This document shows, piece by piece, positions 36,505 through 46,184 of a DNA stretch of 64,000 nt. The position numbers and the translations under genes were made by a program. Numbering within the stretch: position 1 is the stretch's first letter; every line of letters begins with the position of its first letter. The DNA is taken from contig NZ_JAKRKC020000002.1 of NCBI RefSeq assembly GCF_022664455.2, positions 1,984,001 through 2,048,000 of the forward strand. Reading direction: 5' to 3'. The DNA is from Actinomadura luzonensis (lineage in GTDB: Bacteria; Actinomycetota; Actinomycetes; Streptosporangiales; Streptosporangiaceae). The notes under the pieces were generated by a model, which did no database searches, was not told the origin of the DNA, and saw only the letters and a list, made by a program, of their open reading frames with translations.

Positions 36505-37773
36505 TCAGCGGAGGACCGAGTACAGGGCCGTGGTCAGGGACGCGCGGGAGTCGTCCTGGTCGATGGACCACATCATCGACCCGCCCAGCCCCTTCAGCCG
36601 GATGTACGCCGCCTTCTGCACCATCATCGCCGGGTCGTCGTACGACCAGAACTCGTTGCCGTCGTACAGCCACATCGCCCCGGTCCGCAGGTCCCGGTAC
36701 CGTTTGCCGGGCTTGTTCACCAGGTCCTTGTAGTCCTCGTTGCCCGGCGCCCACTTGCCGGGCGCGGGGCCGGTGGCCGGCTTGTAGAGGCCGTCGCCGC
36801 CCGCCGTCACGCCGGTCCAGCCCTGCCCGTAGGCGGGCACGCCGACGACGAGCTTGCGGCCGGGCGCGCCCCGCGACAGGTAGTCGCGTACGGTCTGGTC
36901 GACGCTGTACTTGACGGGGTTCGGGTCGCGGCGGTCGGTGAAGAGGTTGCCGTTGTGGCCGGTCTGGGGCTCCCAGGTGCCGTGCAGGTCGTACCCCTGG
37001 ACGGTGGCGAAGTCGAGCTGCCTGAAGACGCGCCGCACCTCGAACCCGGCGTCGATCTTGGCGGCGGCGGCCGGCAGGAAGGCGGTGAGCTGGGCGTCGG
37101 CCGCGTACGCCGTGAGCTGCCGCCGCAGCTCCTCCACGAACAGCGTGAAGTTCTGCTTGTCCTCGGCCCGGATCACGTTGCCCTCGGCCCCGGACGAGCC
37201 CGGCCACTCCCAGTCGAGGTCGATGCCGTCGAAGACGCCGGCGCCGGCGCCCGGCTCCAGCCCCGGCAGGTCGCCGCGCAGCCACAGGCCGATGCACGAC
37301 TGTGCGAGCCTGGCCCGCGACTCGGCGGTGAGCACGGCGTCGGAGAAGTACTTGGAGCCGGTCCAGCCGCCGAGGGAGATCAGCACCTTCAGCCCCGGAT
37401 GCTTGGCCTTGAGCTTGCGCAGCTGGTTGAGGTTGCCGTTGAGCGCCTGGCCGGGGGCGTCGGCCACGCCGTCCACGCTCTGCTCGGCCGGCACCGGCCG
37501 CTGCCAGTCGGCCCACGGGTCGGCGGAGTAGCAGGAGCTGTCGGCGCCGACGAAGCCGAAGGCGTAGTTGAGGTGGGTGAGCTTGGCGGCCGCGCCCGTG
37601 GTGTCCACGTCCTTGACGTGGTAATTGCGGCCGTAGACGCCCCATTGGATGAAGTACGCGACCCGCTTGAAGCCGGTGCGGGCGGACTCGGCCTGGGCGG
37701 GCGCGGAGATCGCCGTGAGGCCCAGTAAGAGCGAGAGCGTGATCAGGGTCTTGTTCTTCAGCGAGCGATTCAC
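36505..37773 (-). CDS. secreted GH18 chitinase
   Basis: This is a 422-residue glycoside hydrolase family 18 enzyme that cleaves chitin beta-1,4 bonds outside the cell. A signal peptide (MNRSLKNKTLITLSLLLG, cleavage after APAQA near residue 28) precedes the barrel. Key motifs are YFIQWGVYGRNY, SLGGWTGSKYFS and the catalytic DGIDLDWEWP near residue 193 with the proton-donor Glu, then QGYDLHGTWE and GSMMWSIDQDD. No carbohydrate-binding module is attached. A 35-bp palindrome sits 18 bases upstream of the start and probably controls it. Confidence 0.95.
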   Translation of the reverse strand: MNRSLKNKTLITLSLLLGLTAISAPAQAESARTGFKRVAYFIQWGVYGRNYHVKDVDTTGAAAKLTHLNYAFGFVGADSSCYSADPWADWQRPVPAEQSVDGVADAPGQALNGNLNQLRKLKAKHPGLKVLISLGGWTGSKYFSDAVLTAESRARLAQSCIGLWLRGDLPGLEPGAGAGVFDGIDLDWEWPGSSGAEGNVIRAEDKQNFTLFVEELRRQLTAYAADAQLTAFLPAAAAKIDAGFEVRRVFRQLDFATVQGYDLHGTWEPQTGHNGNLFTDRRDPNPVKYSVDQTVRDYLSRGAPGRKLVVGVPAYGQGWTGVTAGGDGLYKPATGPAPGKWAPGNEDYKDLVNKPGKRYRDLRTGAMWLYDGNEFWSYDDPAMMVQKAAYIRLKGLGGSMMWSIDQDDSRASLTTALYSVLR

Positions 37774-37790
37774 CGAGCGACTCCCGGAAG

Positions 37791-37825
37791 CCTCAACTCA
37801 TAGGAAACTTTCCTATAAGTTGAGG
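37791..37825 (-). promoter_or_regulatory. 35-bp palindromic operator of the chitinase gene
   Basis: The arms CCTCAACTCATAGGAAA (37791-37807) and TTTCCTATAAGTTGAGG (37809-37825) pair with one mismatch around one central base. The TAGGAAANTTTCCTA core is the kind of element I recall before secreted hydrolase genes in actinomycetes, perhaps bound by a ROK-type repressor; the binder is not known here. Confidence 0.7.
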
Positions 37826-37894
37826 TGATGGTAGAGCCGCCGTACCAGGGCGTCAACGGGCCGGGCACTCCCCGGCGACCGGCACACTGGAGGG

Positions 37895-39115
37895 GTGCCA
37901 TCCACCCTGCCCGACGGCGATCCCGCGCCCACCACGGGCGAGCTTCCCGGCAGCGCCCTGCGCGGCCTCGGCGAGCGGCCGTTCGGCTTCTACGTCCACG
38001 TGCCGTTCTGCGTGACCCGCTGCGGCTACTGCGACTTCAACACCTACACCGCCGCCGAGCTGGGCCCCGGTGCCTCGCAGCGCGACTACGCCGACACGGT
38101 CGTCGCCGAGATCCGGCTGGCCCGCCGCGTCCTGGGCGAGCGCGAGCTGCCGGTGGAGACGGTGTTCTTCGGCGGCGGCACGCCCACCCTGCTGCCGCCC
38201 GAGGACCTGGCGCGGATCCTGGCGGCGATCGGCTCCGAGTTCGGGCTGCGGCCGGGGGCCGAGGTCACCACGGAGGCCAACCCCGAGTCCGTGGACCCCT
38301 CCTACCTGGAGAAACTGCGCCACGGCGGCTTCAACCGGATCAGCTTCGGCATGCAGAGCGCGCGCGAGCACGTGCTGCGCGTGCTCGACCGCAAGCACAC
38401 GCCGGGACGCCCGGCGGCGGCCGTGCGCGAGGCCAGGCAGGCCGGGTTCGAGCACGTCAACCTCGACCTGATCTACAGCACGCCGGGCGAGTCCGACGAC
38501 GACTGGCGGGCCTCGCTCGCCGCCGCGATCGAGGCCGGGCCCGACCACGTGTCGGCGTACTCGCTCATCGTCGAGGAGGGCACCCGCCTGGCGGCCAGGA
38601 TCCGGCGCGGCGAGCTGCCCATGCCGGACGACGACGTCGCCGCCGACCGCTACCTCATCGCCGACGAGATGCTCACCGAGGCCGGCCTCCACTGGTACGA
38701 GGTGTCCAACTGGGCCGCCTCCGAGCAGGCCCGATGCCGCCACAACCTGCTCTACTGGACCGGCGGCGACTGGTGGGCCGCCGGCCCCGGCGCGCACAGC
38801 CACGTCGGCGGCACCCGCTGGTGGAACGTCAAGCACCCGGCCGCCTACGCCCAGCGCCTGGCCGCCGATGCCTCGCCCGCCCACGCCCGCGAGGTCCTGG
38901 ACGAGGAGGACCGCGCGGCCGAGCGGCTCATGCTGGAGCTGCGCCTGGTCACCGGCTACCCCCTGAGCGAGGTGCCGCCGGCGGCGCGCCCGGTCGTGGC
39001 GGACGCGCTGGCGGGCGGGCTGCTCGCGCCCGAGCCGTTCAAGGCCGGGCGGATGGTGCTGACGCTGCGCGGGCGGTTGCTGGCCGACGCCCTCGTCAGG
39101 GACCTGCTGGTCTAG
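37895..39115 (+). CDS. hemW: radical SAM heme chaperone HemW
   Basis: This is a 406-residue radical-SAM protein. The cluster motif is CVTRCGYC near residue 40, within [20 protein letters not shown], followed by [11 protein letters not shown] (SAM site) and the HemW-type RISFGMQS and [11 protein letters not shown]. The C-terminal HemW domain contains EVSNWA and [23 protein letters not shown]. HemW inserts heme into acceptor proteins and is often misnamed coproporphyrinogen oxidase. The GTG at 37895 has GGAGG a few bases upstream. Its stop shares CTAG with the convergent DUF4870 gene. Confidence 0.92.
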   Translation: MPSTLPDGDPAPTTGELPGSALRGLGERPFGFYVHVPFCVTRCGYCDFNTYTAAELGPGASQRDYADTVVAEIRLARRVLGERELPVETVFFGGGTPTLLPPEDLARILAAIGSEFGLRPGAEVTTEANPESVDPSYLEKLRHGGFNRISFGMQSAREHVLRVLDRKHTPGRPAAAVREARQAGFEHVNLDLIYSTPGESDDDWRASLAAAIEAGPDHVSAYSLIVEEGTRLAARIRRGELPMPDDDVAADRYLIADEMLTEAGLHWYEVSNWAASEQARCRHNLLYWTGGDWWAAGPGAHSHVGGTRWWNVKHPAAYAQRLAADASPAHAREVLDEEDRAAERLMLELRLVTGYPLSEVPPAARPVVADALAGGLLAPEPFKAGRMVLTLRGRLLADALVRDLLV

Positions 39116-39906
39116 GTGATCATCCGGATGGAGAGCGGGTAGCGGTAGCGCTGGCCCTTGTTCGTGGCCACGGCCGCCTGGATGTGGAAGATCAGCGACA
39201 GCACCCAGATCACCGGGAACAGCAGGAAGCCGATGAACAGCAGCGACAGGAGGCCCGCCACGATGTAGCCGATGAACATCGTGATCTGGAAGTTCAGCGC
39301 CTCCGCCGCCTGGTCGCGGACGTAGGGGGACTGGTCCTTCTTCATCAGGTAGATGATCAGCGGGCCGAGCCAGGAGGCGAGCAGGCCGAGGAGGTGGGCC
39401 AGCATCGCCATCGTGTTGTCGTCGCTGCCGGGGCGCGGGCCGAAGCGGCCGGGGACGTACGGCTCGCCGGGGGCCTGGGCGGCGTAACCGGGGGCGTAGC
39501 CGTTGCCGTAGCCCGGCGGGGGCTGCTGGCCGTAGCCGGGGCCGTAACCGGGCGGGGGCTGCTGGCCGTAGCCGTAACCGGCCTGGGACGGGGGCTGCTG
39601 CCCGTAACCGGGCTGCTGGCCGTAGCCGTAGCCGCCTTGGGACGGCGGTTGCTGGCCGTAACCGTAGCCGCCCTGGGAGGGCGGTTGCTGGCCGTAGCCG
39701 TAACCGGGCTGGGACGGAGCCTGCTGGCCGTACCCGTAGCCGGGCTGGGAGGGCGGCTGCTGGCCGTAGCCGGGCTGGGACGGGGGTTGGTTGCCGTAGC
39801 CGGGCTGGTGGGGGCCGCTGCCGGGGTGGCCCTGGGGGATGTCCGACGGCGGGACGTAGCGCGTCGCGTCGTCATCGGCCGGCGGCTGATGCGGATCCTG
39901 GCTCAT
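39112..39906 (-). CDS. DUF4870 membrane protein with Gly/Tyr/Gln repeat N-terminus
   Basis: This 264-residue protein has a disordered N-terminus of about 150 residues, built from repeats such as [11 protein letters not shown] (about 10 copies), then DUF4870: [20 protein letters not shown], a cytoplasmic stretch with [19 protein letters not shown], and two more helices ([33 protein letters not shown]). Its role is unknown. The low-complexity arm could mediate weak self-association at the membrane. The ATG at 39906 overlaps the DUF3097 stop (ATGA), so both are cotranscribed. Confidence 0.85.
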   Translation of the reverse strand: MSQDPHQPPADDDATRYVPPSDIPQGHPGSGPHQPGYGNQPPSQPGYGQQPPSQPGYGYGQQAPSQPGYGYGQQPPSQGGYGYGQQPPSQGGYGYGQQPGYGQQPPSQAGYGYGQQPPPGYGPGYGQQPPPGYGNGYAPGYAAQAPGEPYVPGRFGPRPGSDDNTMAMLAHLLGLLASWLGPLIIYLMKKDQSPYVRDQAAEALNFQITMFIGYIVAGLLSLLFIGFLLFPVIWVLSLIFHIQAAVATNKGQRYRYPLSIRMIT

Positions 39907-40712
39907 GGTGTCTCCGTAACGAAGTCGATCAGTTCCTCGACCCGGCCGAGCAGTTCCGGCTCCAGGTCGGTAAAGGTCGAGACGGCGCCGAGGATGCGCC
40001 GCCAGGCGTCGGCCGGCTCCATGCGCCAGCCGAGGGCCGCGATCACGCCTTCCTTCCACGGCACCCCGCGCGGCACCTCGGGCCAGGCGGGGATGCGCAG
40101 CACGGACGGCTTGACCGCCTGCCAGATGTCGACGAACGGGTGGCCCACCACGAGCACGTCCGGCGAGGTGATCCCGGCGGCGATCCGGCTCTCCTTCGAG
40201 CCGGGGACGAGGTGGTCCACCAGCACGCCGAGCCGCCGCCCCGGCTCGGGCCCGAACTCCGCCACGATGTCCGGCAGGTGGTCCACGCCCTCCAGGTACT
40301 CCACCACGACCCCTTCGACCCGCAGGTCGTGGCCCCAGATCTTCTCCACGAGGGCGGCGTCGTGCACGCCCTCGACGTAGATGCGGCTCTCCCTGGCGAC
40401 CCGCGCCCGCAGGCCCTCCACGGCGATCGAGCCCGACGCGCTGCGCCGGGGCGCGGCCGGCGCGGCCGGCACGGGCCGCACCAGGGTCACCGGCCGGCCC
40501 TCCAGCAGGAACGCGGCCGGTGCGAGCGGGAACAGCCGCCGCCTGCCGAACCGGTCCTCCAGCGTCACGGCCTCCTTGTCGCAGGCCACGACCGCGCCGC
40601 AGAAGCCGCTGTCGGCGTCCTCCACGACCAGGTCCGGCTCGGCCGGCACCTTCGGGATCTTGCCCTTGCCGGGCCGCCGCCAGTTACCCGCCAGAACATC
40701 GCCGTCGTACAC
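39903..40712 (-). CDS. DUF3097 family protein
   Basis: This is a 269-residue soluble protein of an actinobacteria-specific family that I recall as DUF3097. It begins [18 protein letters not shown] and has a conserved core [20 protein letters not shown] with [13 protein letters not shown], followed by [17 protein letters not shown]. The EGxHDxxLVEKxWGxDL pattern resembles a Toprim-like metal site, suggesting a nucleic-acid-related enzyme, but this is inference. It is the first gene of the operon with the DUF4870 protein. Confidence 0.8.
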   Translation of the reverse strand: MYDGDVLAGNWRRPGKGKIPKVPAEPDLVVEDADSGFCGAVVACDKEAVTLEDRFGRRRLFPLAPAAFLLEGRPVTLVRPVPAAPAAPRRSASGSIAVEGLRARVARESRIYVEGVHDAALVEKIWGHDLRVEGVVVEYLEGVDHLPDIVAEFGPEPGRRLGVLVDHLVPGSKESRIAAGITSPDVLVVGHPFVDIWQAVKPSVLRIPAWPEVPRGVPWKEGVIAALGWRMEPADAWRRILGAVSTFTDLEPELLGRVEELIDFVTETP

Positions 40713-40730
40713 AGGGGGGACCGTAGCAAA

Positions 40731-41597
40731 TCACCCGGCCGCCGCAAGGCGCTTGCGCGCGGAGCTGCGGCGCACCAGGACGACGACGGTGGCGATGACG
40801 GCGGCGAGCAGCCCGGCGCCGCCGGCCAGCAGCCCGGTCAGGGTGCCGCCGGCGATCCCGCTCACGGCCGACGACAGCGGCTTGCCCACGCCGTACCTGA
40901 CGGTGGCGGTCCCCTCGTTGCCGCAGGTCACCTGGTAGTCGCCCTTGGCGGGGGCGTTGACCACGAGGATCTGCTCCCAGACGACGCCGTTGAGCGTGAC
41001 CGTCTCCGAGCCGGTGGTCCTGGCCAGCTTGGCCTGGCCGGTGCCGCCGGAGATCTGGCAGGTGTAGTTCACGGGAGTGTCGGTGGAGATGTAGATCGCC
41101 GGCTTGTCGGCGGGGTCGGCCGTGATCGTGACGCTCTCGCCCGAGGCGAACGTCTTCGTCGGCGCGAGGTCGCTCACCCCGCCGACGACGCCGCCCACGA
41201 AGAGCACGACGCCGAGGATGCCGCACAGCACCGCCACGATCCAGGCCACCGCGACCCACCACAAGCTGGGTTTGATGGCTTTGGAATCGATTCGTGGTGG
41301 GAAGGGAGCTTGTTGGCCGTATTGTCCGTACTGAGGCGGCGGGCCGTACGGCTGCGGCGGCGTACCGAAACCAAGCTGGCCACCGTAACCGGGCTGGCCA
41401 CCGTAACCAGGCTGGCCACCGGAACCGGGCTGACCCCCGTAGGCGGGCTGGCCACCGGAGCCGGGCTGGCCACCGTAGGCGGGCGGGCCTCCCTGACCGG
41501 GTGGCGGGCCGTAGCCGGGCTGAGGAGGATGTGGTTGACCGTGGTGCGGACCCTGCCCGGGCGGCGGCCCGTACGGGGACTGTGCTTCGTCCGACAT
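40731..41597 (-). CDS. membrane protein with Gly/Pro/Gln repeat N-terminus
   Basis: This is a 288-residue protein. About 105 residues of repeats ([17 protein letters not shown] type) lead to a membrane helix ([26 protein letters not shown]), an extracytoplasmic beta-rich domain of about 110 residues with two Cys (YTCQISG and VTCGNEG, likely a disulfide) and a C-terminal helix ([20 protein letters not shown]). The architecture parallels the DUF4870 protein two genes away, but the domains differ. It is divergent from hrcA with a 157-base gap that holds CIRCE. Function unknown. Confidence 0.7.
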   Translation of the reverse strand: MSDEAQSPYGPPPGQGPHHGQPHPPQPGYGPPPGQGGPPAYGGQPGSGGQPAYGGQPGSGGQPGYGGQPGYGGQLGFGTPPQPYGPPPQYGQYGQQAPFPPRIDSKAIKPSLWWVAVAWIVAVLCGILGVVLFVGGVVGGVSDLAPTKTFASGESVTITADPADKPAIYISTDTPVNYTCQISGGTGQAKLARTTGSETVTLNGVVWEQILVVNAPAKGDYQVTCGNEGTATVRYGVGKPLSSAVSGIAGGTLTGLLAGGAGLLAAVIATVVVLVRRSSARKRLAAAG

Positions 41598-41686
41598 GTC
41601 CGCAAGTGTGAAGCCTGCCGCTTGTAAGACGCTAGCAAGAGGATGGGAGCCGGTGTTATCGCACCCTGTGGGCGAGAGCCGTACAC

Positions 41687-41713
41687 TTGGCACTCGGGAA
41701 CACAGAGTGCTAG
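41687..41713 (+). promoter_or_regulatory. CIRCE heat-shock operator
   Basis: TTGGCACTC (41687-41695), nine bases, GAGTGCTAG (41705-41713). This is the HrcA-binding inverted repeat, with the usual 9-9-9 layout, 41 bases before the hrcA start. Confidence 0.93.
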
Positions 41714-41754
41714 GCGCCGCGTTCCCCGTAAGGGCAGAGGCAGGAGGTGAGCAC

Positions 41755-42768
41755 GTGCTCGACGATCGGAAACTGGCGGTGCTCCGCGCCATTGTCGAAG
41801 ACTACGTGTCCACCAACGAACCGGTGGGCTCCAAGGCGCTGGCCGAGCGCCACAATCTGAAGGTCTCCCCGGCGACGGTCAGGAACGACATGGCCGCGCT
41901 GGAGGAGGAAGGCTACATCACCCAGCCGCACACGAGCGCGGGGCGCGTGCCGACGGACAAGGGCTACCGCCTGTTCGTCGACCGGCTCTCGCAGATCAAG
42001 CCCCTGTCGGGCGCCGAGCGCAGGGCGATCGAGACGTTCCTGGCCGGCGCCGTCGACCTGGACGACGTCGTCACCCGCACGGTGCGGCTGCTCGCCCAGC
42101 TCACCCGGCAGGTGGCCGTGGTCCAGTACCCCACCCTCACCCGCTCGACGGTCCGGCACGTCGAGCTGGTCCCGCTGAGCGACCGCCGGGTCATGCTGGT
42201 GCTGATCACCAACACCGGGCGCGTCGAGCAGCGCGTGATCGAGCTGCCCGAGGCGGTCGAGGACACCCGCATCGCGCACCTGCGCGCGGTGCTCAACTCC
42301 TGCCTCGACGGCTGCGGCCTCAGCGCGGTCCCCGAGCTGGTCGCCGACCTGCCGGAACGGCTGCCCGTGGAGGACCGGCCGGTCGTCGCGACGATCCTGT
42401 CGGTGCTGCTGGAGACCCTGGTGGAGCGGCACGACGAGAAGATCGTGTTCGCGGGGGCGGCCAACCTCGCCGGCGCCGACTTCTCGGTCGGCCTGCGTGA
42501 CGTGCTGGAAGCGCTGGAGGAGCAGGTGGTGCTCATGCGCCTGCTCGGTGAGACCTCCCCCGACACCCCGTCCGCGCTGACCGTGCGGATCGGCTCGGAA
42601 AACCCGTACCTGCAGGGCACGTCGGTGGTCGCGACCGGATACGGTTCTGGCGACAACCAACTGGCCCGGCTCGGTGTGCTGGGTCCCACCAGGATGGACT
42701 ATCCCGTGACGATGGGCGCCGTGCGCGCGGTGGCTCGCTACGTCAGCCAGATCCTGGCTGCATCATAA
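41755..42768 (+). CDS. hrcA: heat-inducible transcription repressor HrcA
   Basis: This is a 337-residue repressor of the chaperone regulon. It has the winged helix [20 protein letters not shown] with [20 protein letters not shown] and [14 protein letters not shown], followed by the GAF-like dimerisation core and the insertion with FAGAANLAG. The GTG at 41755 has AGGAGG seven bases upstream. CIRCE lies in front of it, so it is autoregulated. dnaJ follows after 11 bases in the same operon. Confidence 0.96.
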   Translation: MLDDRKLAVLRAIVEDYVSTNEPVGSKALAERHNLKVSPATVRNDMAALEEEGYITQPHTSAGRVPTDKGYRLFVDRLSQIKPLSGAERRAIETFLAGAVDLDDVVTRTVRLLAQLTRQVAVVQYPTLTRSTVRHVELVPLSDRRVMLVLITNTGRVEQRVIELPEAVEDTRIAHLRAVLNSCLDGCGLSAVPELVADLPERLPVEDRPVVATILSVLLETLVERHDEKIVFAGAANLAGADFSVGLRDVLEALEEQVVLMRLLGETSPDTPSALTVRIGSENPYLQGTSVVATGYGSGDNQLARLGVLGPTRMDYPVTMGAVRAVARYVSQILAAS

Positions 42769-42779
42769 GAGGTCGATAA

Positions 42780-43916
42780 GTGGCAAACAGCGACTACTAC
42801 GCCACCCTCGGGGTGCGGCGTGACGCGAGTCAGGACGAGATCAAGAAGGCGTACCGCCGGCTCGCCCGCGAGTTGCACCCCGACGTGAACCCCGATCCTG
42901 ACACCCAGGAGCGGTTCAAGGAGATCACGCAGGCCTACGAGGTGCTGTCCGACCCGAACAAGCGCCAGATGTACGACCTGGGCGGCGACTCCTTCGGCGG
43001 CGCGGGCGGCCCCGGGGCCGGCGGCTTCGGCGCGGGCTTCCCGTTCAGCGACATCATGGACGCCTTCTTCGGCACGGCGGCGGGCGCCCGCGGCCCCCGC
43101 TCGCGGGCCAGGCGCGGCCGCAACGCCACCATCCGGGTCGAGCTCGACCTGCGCGAGACCGCGTTCGGCACCACCCGCGAGCTGGTCGTCGACACGGCCG
43201 TGCTGTGCGAGGTCTGCCACGGCTCCGGCGCCTCCCCTGGCACCCACCCCGACACCTGCGACATGTGCAGCGGGCGCGGCGAGATCTCCCAGGTCACCCG
43301 CTCGTTCCTGGGCCAGGTCATGACCTCCAGGCCGTGCCCCCAGTGTGGCGGCTTCGGCACGATCATCCGCCACCCCTGCCAGGAGTGCTCCGGCGACGGC
43401 CGGGTGCGCACCCGCCGCACGATCAAGGTCCGCATCCCCGCGGGCGTCGAGGACGGCACGCACATCCAGCTCGCCGGCGAGGGCGAGGTCGGCCCCGGCG
43501 GCGGTCCGCCCGGAGACCTGTTCCTGGAGATCGTCGAGCGGCCTCACGAGATCTTCGAGCGGCGCGGCGACGACCTCCACTGCACCGTCCAGATCCCGAT
43601 GACGGCCGCCGCGCTCGGCACCGTGCTCGCGGTGGAGACGCTCGACGGCTCCGAGGAGATCGACGTCCGGCCCGGCACGCAGTCCGGGCAGGTCATCACC
43701 ATGTACGGGCGGGGCGTGCAGCGCCTCAACGAGACCGGCAGGGGCGACCTGCTCATCCACGTCAACGTCGAGACCCCCGGCCGCCTCGACGCCCAGCAGG
43801 AGGAGTTGTTGCGCGAGCTGGCCAGGCTGCGCGGGGAGGAGCGCCCGCCGGGCAAGTTCGCACCGGGGCAACAGGGTTTTTTCTCACGGCTGCGCGACGC
43901 TTTCAACGGCCGGTGA
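42780..43916 (+). CDS. dnaJ: chaperone protein DnaJ (HrcA-linked copy)
   Basis: This is a 378-residue type I Hsp40 that stimulates DnaK. The J domain has HPD near residue 33 ([11 protein letters not shown]), then a Gly-rich linker, four zinc-finger CxxCxGxG repeats ([32 protein letters not shown]), and the C-terminal substrate-binding domain. Actinomycetes usually carry a second dnaJ next to dnaK-grpE; this hrcA-linked copy is generally called dnaJ2. The start is a GTG. It is under CIRCE control through hrcA. Confidence 0.95.
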   Translation: MANSDYYATLGVRRDASQDEIKKAYRRLARELHPDVNPDPDTQERFKEITQAYEVLSDPNKRQMYDLGGDSFGGAGGPGAGGFGAGFPFSDIMDAFFGTAAGARGPRSRARRGRNATIRVELDLRETAFGTTRELVVDTAVLCEVCHGSGASPGTHPDTCDMCSGRGEISQVTRSFLGQVMTSRPCPQCGGFGTIIRHPCQECSGDGRVRTRRTIKVRIPAGVEDGTHIQLAGEGEVGPGGGPPGDLFLEIVERPHEIFERRGDDLHCTVQIPMTAAALGTVLAVETLDGSEEIDVRPGTQSGQVITMYGRGVQRLNETGRGDLLIHVNVETPGRLDAQQEELLRELARLRGEERPPGKFAPGQQGFFSRLRDAFNGR

Positions 43917-43917
43917 C

Positions 43918-44646
43918 GTGAGCGTTCCGGTGTTCCTCGCCCACGAGCTGGGCGACGGTCCGGAGCTGACGCTCGACGGCCCCGAGGGCCGGCACGCCGC
44001 CTCCGTGCGCCGCCTGCGCGCGGGCGAGCGGGTCGACCTCACCGACGGCGCCGGCGGGGTCGCCGAGTGCGTCGTGCGCGAGGCGCTGAAGGACGCCCTC
44101 CGCCTGGAGGTGCTGGAGCGCCGCCGGGTCCCGGCGCCCGCGCCGCGGCTGACCGTGGTGCAGGGGCTGCCCAAGGGCGACAGGGGCGAACTGGCCGTCG
44201 AGATGATGACCGAGGCCGGGGTGGACGTCATCGTCCCCTGGGCGGCCGCGCGCAGCATCACCCAGTGGAAGGGCGACAAGGTCGCCAAGGCGCTCGGCCG
44301 CTGGCGCTCCACCGCCCGCGAGGCCGGCAAGCAGGCGCGCCGCTTCCACCTGCCCGAGGTGCGCGAGCCCGCCGGCACCGCCCAGGTGGAGAAGCTGCTG
44401 TCCGGGGCGGCGCTGGGGCTGGTGCTGCACGAGGAGGCGAGCGAGCCGCTGTCGCGCGTGGAGCTGCCGCAGGAGGGCGACCTCGTGGTGGTCGTCGGGC
44501 CGGAGGGCGGCGTCTCGGCGGAGGAGCTGGACCGGTTCGGCGCGGCCGGGGCGGTGCCGGTGCTGCTGGGGCCGACGGTGCTGCGGACGTCCACGGCGGG
44601 GGTGGCGGCGGCGGCCGTGCTGCTCGCGCGCACCGGAAGGTGGTGA
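43918..44646 (+). CDS. rsmE: 16S rRNA (uracil-1498-N3)-methyltransferase
   Basis: This is a 242-residue SPOUT-class methyltransferase that modifies U1498 of 16S rRNA in the assembled 30S subunit. It has an N-terminal PUA-like part (GPEGRHAASVRRLRAGERVDL) and the knot region VVVGPEGGVSAEELDRFGAAG with LLGPTVLRTSTAGVAAAAVL at the end, which binds SAM. It starts with a GTG right after dnaJ, so it shares the hrcA operon, the usual order in Actinobacteria. Confidence 0.94.
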   Translation: MSVPVFLAHELGDGPELTLDGPEGRHAASVRRLRAGERVDLTDGAGGVAECVVREALKDALRLEVLERRRVPAPAPRLTVVQGLPKGDRGELAVEMMTEAGVDVIVPWAAARSITQWKGDKVAKALGRWRSTAREAGKQARRFHLPEVREPAGTAQVEKLLSGAALGLVLHEEASEPLSRVELPQEGDLVVVVGPEGGVSAEELDRFGAAGAVPVLLGPTVLRTSTAGVAAAAVLLARTGRW

Positions 44647-44686
44647 CCCGCGGCCGCGCCCACGAGAGCCGCGGAGCGGGGGCCCC

Positions 44687-44757
44687 GGTCAGGCAGTGGC
44701 GGGCCCAGGTCAGGCAGTGGCGGGTCCGGTCAGACAGTGGCCGTCCCGGTCAGGGGG
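44687..44757 (-). repeat. 20/21-bp repeat containing the stop codon of the adjacent gene
   Basis: Units start at 44687, 44708, 44728 and 44748 (GGTCAGGCAGTGG.., GGTCAGACAGTGG.., GGTCAGGG..). The unit at 44748 contains the stop codon (TCA, i.e. TGA on the minus strand) of the gene ending at 44750, and the TGACC context is repeated three times downstream of it. Confidence 0.7.
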
Positions 44758-45397
44758 TGGTGGCGCCGGTGTCCAGGAGCGGGGTGGCGATGTCGGCCGG
44801 CGCCTCGGTGAAGTCGTCCGGCGGGCACTGCTCGACGGGGCACGACGACGGCTGAGCGGTCGGGTCCGCCTCGGTGGGCGCGGGCGACGGGGAGGCGGTC
44901 GGGCAGTTGTCGGGCGTCTCGACGGGCTCGCTCTCCGTCGGGCAGGCCGTGGTCTTGACCCGCGGGCTGGGCGACGGCCGGCTCGTGGAGGAGCCGGCGG
45001 TCTTGACCGGCTTGCCGGGCGACGGGGTGCGCGTCTCCGGCGGCACGACCACCGGGTTCTGCTGCGAGGCGGGCGGCGGGGGCGGCGGCTGCACCGAGCG
45101 GGTGGTGGAGGAGTTGGACGGCACCCGGTTGGTGGACTCCTGGTCGACCGGCGCGACGGGGCCTCCGTTGACGACCTGGGTGCGCAGCTCGGGCACCACC
45201 ATGACGATCGTGCCCGCGACCAGCACGGCACTGGCCGCGGCGGCGCCGGCCCGCCACCAGAACAGGTTGCGGACGCCGCGCCGCTCGATGCGGGCACGGA
45301 TGATCTCCAGGCCGTCCGGTGCGGGCACGACCGCGTCCGCCTCCGCGCGGAGCGCACGGCGCAACAGGTCGCCGTGCTCGTCGGGGGGATGGGTCAT
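44750..45397 (-). CDS. single-span membrane protein, putative sigma-linked regulator
   Basis: This 215-residue protein has a short cytoplasmic domain (HPPDEHGDLLRRALRAEADA ... EIIRARIERRGVRN), one membrane helix (FWWRAGAAAASAVLVAGTIVMVV, residues 46-68) and a Pro/Ser/Thr-rich extracytoplasmic part with four Cys near the C-terminus (TTACPTE, PDNCPT, SSCPVEQC). It overlaps the sigma gene by four bases. By position it could act as an anti-sigma factor, but the cytoplasmic part has no zinc HxxxCxxC motif. Confidence 0.7.
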   Translation of the reverse strand: MTHPPDEHGDLLRRALRAEADAVVPAPDGLEIIRARIERRGVRNLFWWRAGAAAASAVLVAGTIVMVVPELRTQVVNGGPVAPVDQESTNRVPSNSSTTRSVQPPPPPPASQQNPVVVPPETRTPSPGKPVKTAGSSTSRPSPSPRVKTTACPTESEPVETPDNCPTASPSPAPTEADPTAQPSSCPVEQCPPDDFTEAPADIATPLLDTGATTP

Positions 45398-46017
45398 GAC
45401 ATTTTCTCCAGGACGGATCGCAACGCGGCCATGCCACGGGCGGTGTGGCTCTTGACCGCGCCCTTGCTGATGCCCATGGCGTGAGCGATCTCAGCTTCGG
45501 ACAGATCACCGTAATACCGCAGAACCAGTGCCTCTCTCTGCCGGGTCGGCAGAGCTCGTAACGCCTCGATGACGGCGGACCGTTCCAGCTCGCCGATCGC
45601 GCCGTTCTCGGCACTGGGGGCGTCCGGCAGGCCCTTGGGGGCGTACTTCTCGACGACCGCGCGGTGGCGCAGCACGGACCGCGAGCGGTTGACGACGGAC
45701 TGACGGAGGTAGGCGAGTGCTTTGTCGGGGTCGCGCAGCCTGCGCCAGGCGCCGTGGATGGCGACGAACGCGTCCTGCACGACCTCCTCGGCGGTCGCGA
45801 TGTCGCGCACCAGCAACACAGCGAGACGCACCAACGACCGAAAGTGCGCGCTGTAGAGCGCGGTAACGGCCATGTCGGCATCCCACTCGACCGGCACCGC
45901 CCCCATCGACCTGTCGGCCAGAAGGGTTTCGGTGGTCACATCAGTGGGACGCGCGGCCTTCCCAGACGGTTTACGCTCTTCCGGTTCTGGAGGTTTCCCC
46001 GGTTCCTTAGGGTGCAT
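45394..46017 (-). CDS. ECF RNA polymerase sigma factor (SigE-like group)
   Basis: This is a sigma factor of about 207 residues. Region 2 is LYSAHFRSLVRLAVLLVRD ... AEEVVQDAFVAIHGAW and region 4 is ALPTRQREALVLRYYGDLSE ... GISKGAVKSHTARGMAALR. A basic, Pro-rich N-terminal extension of about 50 residues precedes region 2. I chose the ATG at 46017 (MHPKEPGKPPE); a longer frame begins at 46089 but would reach the promoter of the divergent HIT gene. It is cotranscribed with the following membrane protein. Confidence 0.9.
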   Translation of the reverse strand: MHPKEPGKPPEPEERKPSGKAARPTDVTTETLLADRSMGAVPVEWDADMAVTALYSAHFRSLVRLAVLLVRDIATAEEVVQDAFVAIHGAWRRLRDPDKALAYLRQSVVNRSRSVLRHRAVVEKYAPKGLPDAPSAENGAIGELERSAVIEALRALPTRQREALVLRYYGDLSEAEIAHAMGISKGAVKSHTARGMAALRSVLEKMS

Positions 46018-46184
46018 TACCCAGTCGTGTCCTCGCCAGGTGGCGCTCGCCCGACCCTGAATCGTCTTTTTTGTTGAAGTGTCGCACACTCACCCTAACC
46101 GCGTTGATCTTCCCGTGCACGACACCGCCGATTACCGATTCGCAACGGACTGGCCAACGGGAAGTGGCTCGGTATGGTGCTGCT

